A stretch of 64,000 bases of DNA from Thermomicrobium sp. 4228-Ro (GCF_026241205.1 NZ_JAPFQM010000006.1:248001-312000), one strand, 5' to 3'; shown: positions 50,551 to 60,362, counted from the stretch's first letter. Notes: generated by a model not told the origin, from the sequence alone. Made by a program: numbers and translations.

Positions 50551-51888
50551 TCACATGAACGTTATATCGTCGACATTGGAGATCGTCTGGAGGATCTCGT
50601 TGTAGTAGCTCCCATCGGAGGCCTTCGCGACACGGCAGATGTAGACCGTGTGCACCGGCCCCTGCGACTCGGGATAGAAAGTGAACAACCCAGCCGGCGC
50701 CTCGACGCGCACCGACTTGATCGCCCGCAGGAACGCCTGCTTGTCCTCCACGTTCCCCTTCACCGCCGCGATCGCCGCGCGCGCCACCAGACCACCGAGA
50801 TAGCCGAGGTAGTCGACCTGCCCGGGGCGCCGGTTGTACTTCTGCTGGAACTTCTGCACGAACGCCTTGTTCTCCGGCGTATCGATCGAAGCGGTGTACA
50901 CGGTCCCGCTGACCAGCCCGACGGCCGCATCGCCCATCTCGGCGAGGATCGAGTCGTCGGTCGTCGCACCCGAGGCGACCAGCGGGATCTGGTCCTTCAG
51001 CCCGAACTCCTCGTACTGGACGACGAGCCGGATGGCATCGCTCGAGAGTCCGTGGAACTGGAACACGGCATCGATGTTGCCAGCCTGCTGCTGGATGCGC
51101 TGGAGGTACGGCCCGAAGTCTTGCGTCCCCATCGGCGAGTAGATCTCATCGACCCAGGTTCCACCAGCCTTGGTGAAGCGCGCCTTGAAGGCGGCCAGCT
51201 CCTCCTTACCAGCAGCGTAGTCGGCAGCGAAGCCCATCATCCGCTTGTAGCCGAGCGTGTTATAGGCATAATCAGCAACCGGCGAATCGTATTGACCGTT
51301 GGCGTAGGAGACTCGGAAGATATACGGGCTGCGCATGTTGGGATCACGCGTCAGCGCTTGCAGCGCCGCGTTGGTGACGATCGTCGGCACCGCGTTCTGG
51401 TGGATGTAATCGCGCAATGCTGCCGCCTCGTTACTGAGCGTGATCCCGAGCAGGAGATGAATCCGCTGTTGCTCGACCAGCTGCCGGATCTTGGTCAGTG
51501 CCTGCTCCGGGTTGCCGCCCGAGTCCTCGACGATCAGCTCGAACGGCCGCCCACCGATCGTCTGACCAGCCTCTTCGAACGCGAGCTCGATACCGCGCCG
51601 GTTCGCTTCACCGTTCGGACTAGCCGGGCCAGAGAGCGTGAGCAGTACACCGATCCGCATCGGCTCCTTGCTGACCGTCGCGGCTGCAGTCGGTGAGGCA
51701 GCCGCTGCCGCTGTAGGCGTCGCTGCGCTCGTCGGAGTCGGCGCAGGTGCTGCAGCGGTCGGCGACGCAGCAGGAGCCTGGGTCGGGGTCGGCGTCGCCT
51801 CCTGGCCACCGCACGCAGCCATTAGCGCCGAGACCCCGAGCAATCCGAGCGTTCGTCGCAAGAACGCACGTCGCTGCATCCGTTCCAT
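50551..51888 (-). CDS. LivJ-type substrate-binding lipoprotein (no permease adjacent)
   Basis: A 445-aa protein with a Tat-like lipoprotein signal (RRAFLRRTLGLLGVSALMAAC, lipidation at Cys26), a Pro/Ala/Thr linker and a Peripla_BP_6 domain beginning MRIGVLLTLSGPASPNGEANRRGIELAFEEAG. HLLLGITLSNEAAALRDYI and FQFHGLSSDAIRLVVQYEEFG follow. It differs clearly from the protein at 31703-33133. No LivHMGF genes are nearby, so it must use a transporter encoded elsewhere or act as a sensor. It is 51 bases downstream of the O-demethylase-like gene, suggesting an aromatic ligand. Confidence 0.88.
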   Translation of the reverse strand: MERMQRRAFLRRTLGLLGVSALMAACGGQEATPTPTQAPAASPTAAAPAPTPTSAATPTAAAAASPTAAATVSKEPMRIGVLLTLSGPASPNGEANRRGIELAFEEAGQTIGGRPFELIVEDSGGNPEQALTKIRQLVEQQRIHLLLGITLSNEAAALRDYIHQNAVPTIVTNAALQALTRDPNMRSPYIFRVSYANGQYDSPVADYAYNTLGYKRMMGFAADYAAGKEELAAFKARFTKAGGTWVDEIYSPMGTQDFGPYLQRIQQQAGNIDAVFQFHGLSSDAIRLVVQYEEFGLKDQIPLVASGATTDDSILAEMGDAAVGLVSGTVYTASIDTPENKAFVQKFQQKYNRRPGQVDYLGYLGGLVARAAIAAVKGNVEDKQAFLRAIKSVRVEAPAGLFTFYPESQGPVHTVYICRVAKASDGSYYNEILQTISNVDDITFM

Positions 51889-51939
51889 CGCTCCCTCCTC
51901 ACGTAGCTCGAACTCGACTCTCCCCGACACCAATCACCG

Positions 51940-53346
51940 TCAATGTCCACGAGCCGCCAGGAGATACTGGCGGGCATGGTCGGCGAACGGCACGGGTGCG
52001 ACCGTTGCCCGGATCGGCACCTGAACGTGCCGCTCGACGAGCGGCTTCTGCGAGCCTCCGTTGGGCTCGCCCCACAGCAAGGTTACACGCGTCCCCGGCT
52101 GGCTGTAGGCAGGATCGACGACAGCGAGCGAGAGGATCGCGCCGAAATTGGCCGAGTAGCCGCACGTCGTCGACACACCGATCCGCTCGCCGTGCTCGTT
52201 CAAGACAGTGTCGTATTGCCAGAGCGCATAGCGCGGGAGCGGCCAGTCAATGAACTTGGCACGCCGTCCCGGCGGCTCGGTGAACATGGTCCGGATCGCC
52301 TGCGTGACATCCTCGCCGTCCCAAACGAGGGTCACTTTGACGCGATGCGGCTCGTTCGCCATCCGCTCGAGCGCCGCACGCCCGATGAAATCATGGTCGA
52401 ACTTGACGAGATGTCCGTACCCGAGATCCCAGGGCGTGAAGTAATAGTCTTCGATGTTCGGCGAGTAGAAGCTCCCGCCGATCGAGCCGATCGCTTCCTC
52501 GCTCGTCGCCGGCAGCCACTCGCGGTAGGCCCGGAGTTCCGGGCTGGTATAGATCGCCGGCACCGGCGAGGGAATCCATCCGACCCCCTCGATCCCGCTC
52601 GTGATGTAGGCCTTGGAGCCGACCCGCCGCAGACCATACTTCTGCCCCGCCTCGGGGATCGCCTGGCGCACCACCTCGCGATCCTCCCACGGCCCGAAAA
52701 GCTCGGCGCCCGGCACCCCAGCCATCCCGTGACGCAGGAAGAACACCCGGCGCCCGGCGATCGTCGTCTCACCGATGCGGAAGTACTTCACCTCGGGCAG
52801 CGGCCCACCGTTGAGCTCCTCGAGGAGCGGGAGCGCCTGCGGCCCCTGCACCTCGAACCGGTAGACCGTCCGCGGCCGGTTGGGGTCAACGACCGACCAG
52901 GCGTCCTTTTCGACCGTGACGTCGTAGCCGCCCGTCTCGGCATGGAACTGCACCCAGTTGTTGATGCCGGGCCGCGACACCAGCTTGAGCCGACCGTCCG
53001 GCAGATAGAACAGAATACCGTCACCGATAACGTACCCTTCGGGGCTGACAGCGACCAGCTGCTTCGCCTGCCCCGGCTGGAAGTTCTTGAACGAGTTAAC
53101 ACCGACCCGTTCGAGCAAGGCGATCGCATCCGGCCCGCTGAGGTAGAGATTGGTCATGTGGTAGGACTGGTCGAACAGCGCAACCGTCTCGCGCCAGCTG
53201 TGCTGTTCGTCCCGCCAGTTGGTGAATTCCGGCGGCAAATCCGGAAACGTTCCGAGCAGCGTCAGCGGCTGGTTATAGAGGTGATCGACGATGCTCGGCA
53301 CGCGCTTGAGCAATGCCTGGAGGCTCGACACGGCCTGCTGCGTCAT
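51940..53346 (-). CDS. GcvT-family methyltransferase, like LigM/DesA O-demethylases
   Basis: A 468-aa protein of the aminomethyltransferase (GcvT) fold. Typical segments are ALFDQSYHMTNLYLSGPDAIALLERVGVNSF (family: lfD.s....l.v.GpdA...L..l...dv), GIEGVGWIPSPVPAIY, and YFTPWDLGYGHLVKFDHDFIGRAALE (family: ....leaG.g..v...k.fiGr.AL). The length agrees with tetrahydrofolate-dependent vanillate/syringate O-demethylases (LigM, DesA, about 470 aa) rather than GcvT (about 370 aa) or sarcosine oxidase. It would move a methyl group from an aromatic methoxyl to tetrahydrofolate. The aromatic role is inferred from length and the tannase-type neighbour. Confidence 0.75.
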   Translation of the reverse strand: MTQQAVSSLQALLKRVPSIVDHLYNQPLTLLGTFPDLPPEFTNWRDEQHSWRETVALFDQSYHMTNLYLSGPDAIALLERVGVNSFKNFQPGQAKQLVAVSPEGYVIGDGILFYLPDGRLKLVSRPGINNWVQFHAETGGYDVTVEKDAWSVVDPNRPRTVYRFEVQGPQALPLLEELNGGPLPEVKYFRIGETTIAGRRVFFLRHGMAGVPGAELFGPWEDREVVRQAIPEAGQKYGLRRVGSKAYITSGIEGVGWIPSPVPAIYTSPELRAYREWLPATSEEAIGSIGGSFYSPNIEDYYFTPWDLGYGHLVKFDHDFIGRAALERMANEPHRVKVTLVWDGEDVTQAIRTMFTEPPGRRAKFIDWPLPRYALWQYDTVLNEHGERIGVSTTCGYSANFGAILSLAVVDPAYSQPGTRVTLLWGEPNGGSQKPLVERHVQVPIRATVAPVPFADHARQYLLAARGH

Positions 53347-53434
53347 CGACTTCTCTCCGTTTCACGACTCGATAACCCCCACAGAATCCACGGGGGACAC
53401 CGAGCCACGAGCCCCGCAGAGTCCTTCAGTCTTC

Positions 53435-53463
53435 AAGTTATCGACCATTCACCGTTCGGTCAA
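53435..53463 (-). promoter_or_regulatory. Possible promoter of the O-demethylase gene
   Basis: On the minus strand, -35 TTGACC (53458-53463), a 17-base spacer and a weak -10 TAACTT (53435-53440), about 90 bases upstream of the start. Confidence 0.35.
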
Positions 53464-53581
53464 GGCAAGTGTTCCGATATCCCGAACACGAGACTCCTGT
53501 GGCACCGCGAGACTGGTTCCCGGCCCGATTCCCGTTCCTCATGCTGCTCCGGGACGAAGATGACGATCGGTGCGTCAGCCG

Positions 53582-55213
53582 TCATCGTTCGCGGAGGAAG
53601 CCCCGCGCCGGTCGGCAGAGGTAGCTCCGTGCATCATTGGGATCACCGCCCTGGTAGACCGGCCAGTTCGGATACCGGCAGGCCGGGAGGGTGCGAGCGA
53701 CCGGCTCCGTCTGGGAGAGCACGAGGTCTTCCGCCGGCGGGATGCCCTGCTCGACCCACTGCGCGAGGACCGTCAACCAGTCGGCCCGGCTGGGCGCGTT
53801 GCCGCCACCGTGATTGGCACCCGGCACGACGTAGAGCCGTGCGAACGCATCGACCGTCTCGGCCCCCAGCGTTTCGACGACCCGCTGGAGATACTCGATC
53901 CCCGCATACGGGCTCTGTGCGTAATCCGCCATGTATTCGACGAGGATCAGCTTGCCACCACGCGTGGCGAAGCGAGAGAGATCCGGGTCGGTCGAATCGA
54001 CGATGTGGGAGACCTCCACGATCCGCTCGCGCCAGCGCAGATCGTTGGGATCGAATTCGTATGTCTGAAACGTCGGATCGCGGACGATGGCATAGCGCAC
54101 GAACTGTGCACCGAAGTTGACGATGATCGAACCACCAGGATCCACCCCTTCGGGCTGTACTGGCGGCGGTGGCGCCGGCCCCATGACCCAGATATCCCAT
54201 CCACCCGGCAGGTCCTCGTTGCCGACTGGCCATCCCGGATAGGACCGGACACCGTTCGCCAGCGGATACTCGAGCTCCAGCCGCGAACGGAAGAGCCGCA
54301 CCGCTGCCAGCTGGGCATCGGTGAGGCACCCGTCCCGACGATCACCGGTGCAGCGGAGCGCGGCCGGGTCGAAGGTGCACGCCGCGTAGTCGATGAGGAG
54401 GCCGTCCAGTACCGCGTCCGGCCCACCACAGGCCGCGCGTTGCGCCTGCGCGAGCAGATGGATCCGCTCACGATCCATCCAGCCGCCATCGCGCAAGGCG
54501 CGGCCCATGCGGTTGCCAGCCAGCTGCAGCAGGGTGAAGTTGACGACCGGTACGATGCTCAAGACACCGTCGTAGTCGTCGGGAAAGCGCTGAGCGACCG
54601 TGAGTGCCTCGCGCCCGCCTTGCGAGAGCCCGGTGAAATACACCCGCTCCGGTGCCGCACCGTAGAAGGTGCACAGCAGCGTCACCGCAACGTCGTGGGT
54701 CTTCTTGAGCGCAGCGTACCCGAAATTCTCCAGCGCCTCGTCGTTGAGCGCGAACGCAGCGTTCATCCCTACGTGACCGGAGTCGCTCGCGAACGTCGCG
54801 TAGCCACGTGCCAGCGGTACCGGCACATCCGGCAACGATCCGGGCACTGGATCGGTTCCCGTCGGCACGAACCCGTTGTATCCGCCTCCCCCAAAGTGGA
54901 GAGCGCGCCCGTTCCACCTCGCTGGGAGGTTGACACGGAACCGGATAGGCGGCGCCGTTGCATCGACCGGCTCGATCACTCCCTCGACGCGACAATAGGC
55001 CGGAAGCCGGCCGTCGGACGGAACGAACTCCGCTTGCTCCACGCGCGCCCCACGGGTCGGTAACGCGATCGCCGGTGCCGGGATCGACAAACCAGCCAGT
55101 GCTGCGCACCGCCGTTCCGGTCCTGCTTCGCCCACTGCCCCCCCTCTCGGCTGCCCCTCCGAGACACTGATCCATGCGCAAAGACGACTGCATGATGGCA
55201 GGACTGCCCTCAT
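53582..55213 (-). CDS. Tannase/feruloyl esterase family protein
   Basis: A 543-aa protein of PF07519: ERRCAALAGLSIPAPAI near residue 33, YCRVEGVIEP, LPARWNGRALHFGGGGYNGFVP, FASDSGHVG, then the nucleophile elbow TGLSQGGREAL with Ser197 and, near the end, His468 in GANHGGG. These proteins hydrolyse gallate or ferulate esters. In the family the Ser and His are each next to a cysteine (CS-D-HC disulfide); here these are Leu196 and Gly469, so the bridge is absent. The first 30 residues do not make a clear signal peptide; start choice is uncertain (ATG 55213 or TTG 55240). Confidence 0.82.
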   Translation of the reverse strand: MRAVLPSCSRLCAWISVSEGQPRGGAVGEAGPERRCAALAGLSIPAPAIALPTRGARVEQAEFVPSDGRLPAYCRVEGVIEPVDATAPPIRFRVNLPARWNGRALHFGGGGYNGFVPTGTDPVPGSLPDVPVPLARGYATFASDSGHVGMNAAFALNDEALENFGYAALKKTHDVAVTLLCTFYGAAPERVYFTGLSQGGREALTVAQRFPDDYDGVLSIVPVVNFTLLQLAGNRMGRALRDGGWMDRERIHLLAQAQRAACGGPDAVLDGLLIDYAACTFDPAALRCTGDRRDGCLTDAQLAAVRLFRSRLELEYPLANGVRSYPGWPVGNEDLPGGWDIWVMGPAPPPPVQPEGVDPGGSIIVNFGAQFVRYAIVRDPTFQTYEFDPNDLRWRERIVEVSHIVDSTDPDLSRFATRGGKLILVEYMADYAQSPYAGIEYLQRVVETLGAETVDAFARLYVVPGANHGGGNAPSRADWLTVLAQWVEQGIPPAEDLVLSQTEPVARTLPACRYPNWPVYQGGDPNDARSYLCRPARGFLRER

Positions 55214-55303
55214 CCTGCGCGGCGCAGGCCGCCGGCGCAAGGAGATCGTTCAGGACTGAAGAACACAGCCTGAATGCCCATTCCTCGATGCTGCAGCCGA
55301 CCA

Positions 55304-56941
55304 TCACGGTGTCGAGATCGCGAGCTCTTTTCCGGTAATGAACTCCAGCAATGCTGGCGACCCGTCCTCGACAGCACGCAGGGCCCGCTGGATGGCCGGC
55401 ACGATCTGACTCGGCTCGGTGACCCGCTCGCCGTAGCCGCCCATCGCGCGGGCGAAGGCTGCGTAGTCGCCGCTGATATCGGTCGCGCGGTACTTCTCGG
55501 TCGCGACCGGCATTACCGGGATCTCGATCGCCATCGAGAAGTTGTTGAAGAGGATCGAGAGAATCGGGATCCGCTCGCGCACTGCCGTTTCGAAGTCCAT
55601 ACCGGTCATGCCGATCGCCGCATCGCCCCAAACGTTGACACAGAGCATGTCGGGCCGGGCGAGCTTGGCACCCATCGCCAGGCCGAGACCATAGCCGAGC
55701 TGGGTCGACTTCCCCCAGCCCAGGTAGGTGAGCGGCCGCTTGGCGACCCAGAACGGCGAGAGTTGGTCACGCGGGCTTCCAGCATCGTGGGTGATGATCG
55801 TCCGCTCGACATCGAGCGTGTGCATCAGCTCCCAGATGACTCGGTACGGTGTCAACGGCACTTCGTCCGAGGTGAGTTTCGGCAGCCACTGAGCGAGCCA
55901 CGCTTCACGGACGCGCCGGATTTCGGCGGCGACCTCCGGTAAGCGCCCGCGCGGTCTACCACCGAGTCGTTCGCTGACCGCTTCGTAGAGCGCCGCCAGC
56001 GTGAGCTTGGCGTCCCCGAGCAAGGCGTGCGTCACGGGAACGTCCTTGTTGAGATCGGCCGGATCGAGCGTGGCATGGACGATCGTCTTCCCCTCGTACG
56101 GGATACGCACGCCGTAGTTCGTCTTGGTGAAGCTGCAGCCGATACCGAAGATGACATCAGCTTCCCGCAGGAAATGCGAGACCGTCGCCGGATAGGCCCG
56201 ACCACCCGAGCCGAGCGCGAGTGGGTGATCCTCCGGAAAGGCGCTCTTACCCTGTAGACTCGTGCAGACCGGCGCCTCGAGGAGTTCCGCCAGCGCCCTG
56301 AGTTCTTCCCAGGCCTGCGCGTAGTGCACCCCTTGCCCGGCATAGATGACCGGGCGCTCGGCAGCGACGAGCACGGCCGCAACCTCGTCGACTGCGACCG
56401 GATCGGGCGCGACCCGCACCCGTGGCGCCGGGCGATACTCGAGCGTACCCGTGAACTCCTCCTGGACGAGATCGCGCGGCAGCTCGATGACGACCGGGCG
56501 CGGCCGACCGTTCTTGAGCTGTGTCCAGGCCCGCCGCAAAACGTTCGGCACCTCGCTGGGGAGCACGACCTGCTCAACCCACTTGGCGATTTCGCGGAAA
56601 TTGAGGAGCGCGCTGAAGTTCGGTGGCAGGTTCAGCATCGGTCGTGGGTACCCTTCGGGAAGAACGAGAACCGGAACACTGTCGGCATAGGCCTGCGCCA
56701 CCGCACCGAAGGCATTCTCCGTGCCCGGGCCATGCTGCATCGCGAAGACACCGATCCGCTGCCCCGAGGTCACCCGGCTCATCGCATCGGCCATGTGGAT
56801 ACCGACGCGCTCCTGCCGAACGATCACCGTCCGGATATCGGCGCGGGCAGCCGCCTCCAGGACATCGTTGACCGGGTACCCGATGATGAGGTCGACCCCC
56901 TCGCGCTTCAGGATCTCGGCAACTGCGTCTGCGACACGCAT
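55304..56941 (-). CDS. Thiamine-pyrophosphate-dependent enzyme (acetolactate synthase-like)
   Basis: A 545-aa protein with three TPP-enzyme domains. The catalytic Glu44 is in VRQERVGIHMADAMSR, the central domain has PVIYAGQGVHYA, and the TPP/Mg motif is GDAAIGMTGMDFE...LFNN (family: GDG....-NN). ALS-like enzymes, oxalyl-CoA decarboxylase and benzoylformate decarboxylase share this layout. No regulatory subunit (IlvN) is adjacent, so an ordinary acetolactate synthase is less likely than a decarboxylase or lyase acting on a 2-oxo acid. The start at 56941 is supported by AAGGGGG. Confidence 0.87.
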   Translation of the reverse strand: MRVADAVAEILKREGVDLIIGYPVNDVLEAAARADIRTVIVRQERVGIHMADAMSRVTSGQRIGVFAMQHGPGTENAFGAVAQAYADSVPVLVLPEGYPRPMLNLPPNFSALLNFREIAKWVEQVVLPSEVPNVLRRAWTQLKNGRPRPVVIELPRDLVQEEFTGTLEYRPAPRVRVAPDPVAVDEVAAVLVAAERPVIYAGQGVHYAQAWEELRALAELLEAPVCTSLQGKSAFPEDHPLALGSGGRAYPATVSHFLREADVIFGIGCSFTKTNYGVRIPYEGKTIVHATLDPADLNKDVPVTHALLGDAKLTLAALYEAVSERLGGRPRGRLPEVAAEIRRVREAWLAQWLPKLTSDEVPLTPYRVIWELMHTLDVERTIITHDAGSPRDQLSPFWVAKRPLTYLGWGKSTQLGYGLGLAMGAKLARPDMLCVNVWGDAAIGMTGMDFETAVRERIPILSILFNNFSMAIEIPVMPVATEKYRATDISGDYAAFARAMGGYGERVTEPSQIVPAIQRALRAVEDGSPALLEFITGKELAISTP

Positions 56942-57235
56942 GCTAGCCCCCTTCGGCTCTCTCCCGTCGTCCGGACACTGCACCGCGTGGAGGGGCGAGA
57001 CGGGTTCGGGGCGACAATGGCGATGCCGATCGCTCAGCAGCCGGGGTACGAACCATCTTTAGGCCCCACCGTCCCTCGGTGGAGTCTAACACGGTCGCGT
57101 TGCACGGTCGGCAGGCCCGGTGGATAGACCGACGCCCGCCCGGACGTCACCCGACTGCAGCGTCTCGCCGCTTCCGGCCGGTACGCCAGGTTTCGCTTCA
57201 GTTACGATAGATTCTGGTGAACGAGAGGAGACCGG

Positions 57236-58438
57236 GTGACCGGATCCCCGGTACCGGGAGAGGGCTCGGTGGAGCGACGGCCTCGCCGAGAACGGATCTT
57301 GGCGGCCCTGATCATCCTCATCCCGCCACTCGCTGCAGTCCTGCTCTTGGTACCTCGCTGGCGAGCGATCGCGGTGCGGGGGCTGCTGGCCTGGGGGCAC
57401 GCTGTCCTCGCCCTCGCTGCCTTCCTCTGGTTCGCCGCTGTCAACGCGCAACGACTCGACGAGGGTGACCGGTACGCCGACCTCGGTATGCTCTTCCTGT
57501 TCGTCTGGGTCGTCAGCGCCCTCGTGATCCCGTTCGGGCTGGCGATCCGCCAGCTCATCGCTGGGGGCAGCACGAGCGCCGCCCCACGCCCCTGGCAAGT
57601 CGCGCTGCACTTTCGCTCCGACGACAGGAGCGAGAGTCTGGTCAGGCGGGTGGAACAGTGGCTCGCCGAGCAGCGAGGTGTGCGAGCCGTGGACGGTGGC
57701 TGGATCGTCATCGAGCCGACGGTCGTCGACGAACAGAGCATGTGGTCCTCGTTGCTCGTAGTCCGCGGGGCACTCGCGCTGCTGCCGGACAACGACGGAA
57801 GGACGATGACCGCGCTCTACCGCGTGTATCCCCCGTCACGCTGGCCCCTCGCCCGGGACTTCTGGTCGCGTGCCGTCCGCCGCCAGGCGCTCCTCCTCGC
57901 CGAGCGGTGGAACGCCCATGCTGAGCCGACCGAGCCTCCGTCCCTGGCTCCGAAGATCGAGCGAGCACTCGAGGAGGGCCTCCGACTCACCTGGGAGCTG
58001 GACCGCCTGGCTGTCCGCGGCACCGACCTGATGACGCTCGCGGGAGTGGCTGTCGTGACGCTGGGTCTGGTCGTCGCTCTCGGGCTGCCACTGTTTCCGA
58101 CCATGGACGGCGCACTCGTCGGCGCGGCTGGGTTGCTCGCCGCTCTTTCGAGCGCGGCGATCATCAGCGCGGCCTGGTTCGCCTACCGCGTGCGCGTGTC
58201 GCTCCGCGCCTTCGCGGCTGGCAGCGATCGATCACCGCGGATGTCGCTCGCCGCATTCCTCCGGCGTCGCCCGCTGGTGCTGCTCCTCGCCGTTACTGGC
58301 GCAACCGCGTTCGTGGTCAGTCTCGGCTGGGCCTTGTCGCCCGAAGCACCGGAGTGGGCAGCGATCGTGAGCGTCGCGGTCCTGGTGCTCCCGCCGCTCG
58401 TCGCGCTGTGGCTCGGTACCCGGCTGGCCGAGCAGTAG
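57236..58438 (+). CDS. Membrane protein of unknown function
   Basis: A 400-aa protein with three N-terminal hydrophobic segments (about residues 20-110), a soluble region of about 170 residues, and four further hydrophobic segments at the C-terminus (about 265-398). The soluble part, VALHFRSDDRSESLVRRVEQWLAEQ and onward, looks like a mixed a/b domain, perhaps facing the cytoplasm. I recognise no family. GTG start with GAGGAG before it. It stands alone between two genes of other functions. Confidence 0.65.
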   Translation: MTGSPVPGEGSVERRPRRERILAALIILIPPLAAVLLLVPRWRAIAVRGLLAWGHAVLALAAFLWFAAVNAQRLDEGDRYADLGMLFLFVWVVSALVIPFGLAIRQLIAGGSTSAAPRPWQVALHFRSDDRSESLVRRVEQWLAEQRGVRAVDGGWIVIEPTVVDEQSMWSSLLVVRGALALLPDNDGRTMTALYRVYPPSRWPLARDFWSRAVRRQALLLAERWNAHAEPTEPPSLAPKIERALEEGLRLTWELDRLAVRGTDLMTLAGVAVVTLGLVVALGLPLFPTMDGALVGAAGLLAALSSAAIISAAWFAYRVRVSLRAFAAGSDRSPRMSLAAFLRRRPLVLLLAVTGATAFVVSLGWALSPEAPEWAAIVSVAVLVLPPLVALWLGTRLAEQ

Positions 58439-58604
58439 TGTCTCTCCGACCGGATGACCGCCTGGGGAAAGCCTGGCACTCTTCAGGTGTGTGCGCCGCA
58501 ACGGGGAAGCTCCCGCGTAGCCTGGCGCGCTTCGCTATAGTAAACGGCAAGACGTCCGCCGCGGGTGTGTCGAGCCAGCCGCGCCGCGAGAAGGGAGCTG
58601 ACGA

Positions 58605-60356
58605 GTGGGTGCGACGAGCCAGCTACCACAATCGCTACCACTGACAACCGAAGCTCGACCGTGGCTTCGCCATTACGAGCCTGGTGTGCCCCCACAGCTC
58701 GAGATCCCGGAAACGACGATGCCGGCATATCTGGCGCTCAACGCGGGACGCTATCCCCGCCGCGAGGCGATCCGTTTCTTCGGTAAGGCAATCACCTATC
58801 GGGAGCTCGACGAGGCCGTCAACCGGTTCGCCAACGTGCTCGTCCGGCTCGGCGTCCAGCCAGGTGACCGGGTCGCGCTCGTCCTGCCCAACTGCCCCCA
58901 GATCGTCATCGGCTACTACGGTGCCTTGCGCGCCGGCGCAGTCGTCGCACCCTGCAACCCGCTCTACGCCGAGCCGGAACTCGCGTACCAGCTGCGCGAT
59001 GCCGAGGTCAAGATCGTCCTCTGCCTCTCGCTCATGTTCCCCAAGGTCCAGACGATCCGCGACCAGGTTCCGACGCTCGAGCACGTCATCGTGACGAATA
59101 TCAAGGAGTATCTGCCACCGCTCGCCCGCGTCGGCTTCACGCTCTTCCGCGAGCGGAAAGAAGGACACGAGGTGACGTTACCGGAGGACGGTCGCACGCA
59201 CTGGCTGCAGCCGCTCCTCCAGAACGCTCCGGCCACACCACCGGGCGTCACGAGGGAGCCAGACGACCTGGCTGTCTTGCAGTACACCGCTGGGACGACC
59301 GGCATACCGAAGGGCGCGATGTTGACGCACCGGAACCTCGTGGCGGTCACCTTGCAGACGCACGCGTGGGCGCGCAATATCGAGGAGCCGGACGGTTCCG
59401 ACGTCGTCCTCGGTGTTATCCCGATTTTCCACATCTACGGTCAGACGGTCGTCATGAACTTCCCGATCGTCAGCGGCGGCTGCATGGTGCTCATTCCGCG
59501 GTTCAACCTGAAAGAGGTCCTCGAAGCGATCGACCACGAGCACCCGACTTTCTTTCCTGGCGTGCCGACCATGTATGCTGTCCTGGCGAACGCCCCCAAG
59601 GTCGAGAAGTACAACCTGCGCTCGCTCAAGGCCTGCATTTCCGGCGCCGCGCCGCTCCCGGTCGCTGTCCAGGAACAGTTCGAGCAGCTCACCGGCGCGC
59701 GGCTCGTCGAGGGGTACGGTCTTTCGGAAGCGCCGGTGACGCACTGTAACCCGATCCTCGGCGAGCGGCGTCCTGGGACGATCGGCCTGCCGCTTCCGAG
59801 CACCGAAGCGATCGTCGTCGACCTCGAGACCGGAACGCAGATGCTCCCACCGGGCGAGATCGGCGAACTCGCCGTGCGCGGTCCTCAGGTCATGCAGGGT
59901 TACTGGAAGCGGCTGGACGAGACGGAGCGCGTCTTCCGCGGCAGCTGGTTCCTGACCGGCGACATCGCACGCATGACCGAGGACGGTTACTTCCAGATCG
60001 TCGACCGTCGCAAGGACATGATCATCGTCGGTGGCCTCAAGGTCTTCCCGAGCGAGGTGGAATCGGTCCTCCTGCAGCACCCAGCGGTCAAGGAAGCGGT
60101 CGTGGTCGGGATTCCCGATCCCTACCGCGGCGAGACGGTCAAGGCGTACGTCGTCCTCCGCGAGGGGGCTCAAGTGGATGCCCGAGACCTCCTGGCCTTC
60201 TGCCGCGAGCGCCTGGCCCCGCATCGGGTGCCGCGCGAGATCGAGTTCCGGGCGGAACTGCCGAAGAACCTGATCGGCAAGGTGCTCCGGCGCAAGCTGG
60301 TGGAGGAGGAACTGGCCAAGCGGCAGGGCAGCGCCCCCACCGCGCCCGAGGGGTAG
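58605..60356 (+). CDS. Acyl-CoA synthetase (AMP-forming), FadD-like
   Basis: A 583-aa adenylate-forming ligase. The P-loop-like motif is YTAGTTGIPKGAMLTHRN at about residues 226-243, followed by VEGYGLSEAPVTHCNP, WFLTGDIARMTEDGYFQIVDRRKDMIIVGGLKVFPSEVE and a C-terminal LPKNLIGKVLRRKL with the acylation Lys. This set and length match long- or medium-chain fatty acid-CoA ligases. A role with aryl acids is possible given the neighbours, but sequence alone points to FadD. GTG start, ribosome site GAAGGGAG. It converges on lgt with a gap of six bases. Confidence 0.9.
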   Translation: MGATSQLPQSLPLTTEARPWLRHYEPGVPPQLEIPETTMPAYLALNAGRYPRREAIRFFGKAITYRELDEAVNRFANVLVRLGVQPGDRVALVLPNCPQIVIGYYGALRAGAVVAPCNPLYAEPELAYQLRDAEVKIVLCLSLMFPKVQTIRDQVPTLEHVIVTNIKEYLPPLARVGFTLFRERKEGHEVTLPEDGRTHWLQPLLQNAPATPPGVTREPDDLAVLQYTAGTTGIPKGAMLTHRNLVAVTLQTHAWARNIEEPDGSDVVLGVIPIFHIYGQTVVMNFPIVSGGCMVLIPRFNLKEVLEAIDHEHPTFFPGVPTMYAVLANAPKVEKYNLRSLKACISGAAPLPVAVQEQFEQLTGARLVEGYGLSEAPVTHCNPILGERRPGTIGLPLPSTEAIVVDLETGTQMLPPGEIGELAVRGPQVMQGYWKRLDETERVFRGSWFLTGDIARMTEDGYFQIVDRRKDMIIVGGLKVFPSEVESVLLQHPAVKEAVVVGIPDPYRGETVKAYVVLREGAQVDARDLLAFCRERLAPHRVPREIEFRAELPKNLIGKVLRRKLVEEELAKRQGSAPTAPEG

Positions 60357-60362
60357 GCGGAC

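Noticed and set aside
51943-54120. A 725-codon plus-strand frame over the O-demethylase-like and tannase-like genes
   Set aside because: Antisense shadow spanning two genes of clear families.
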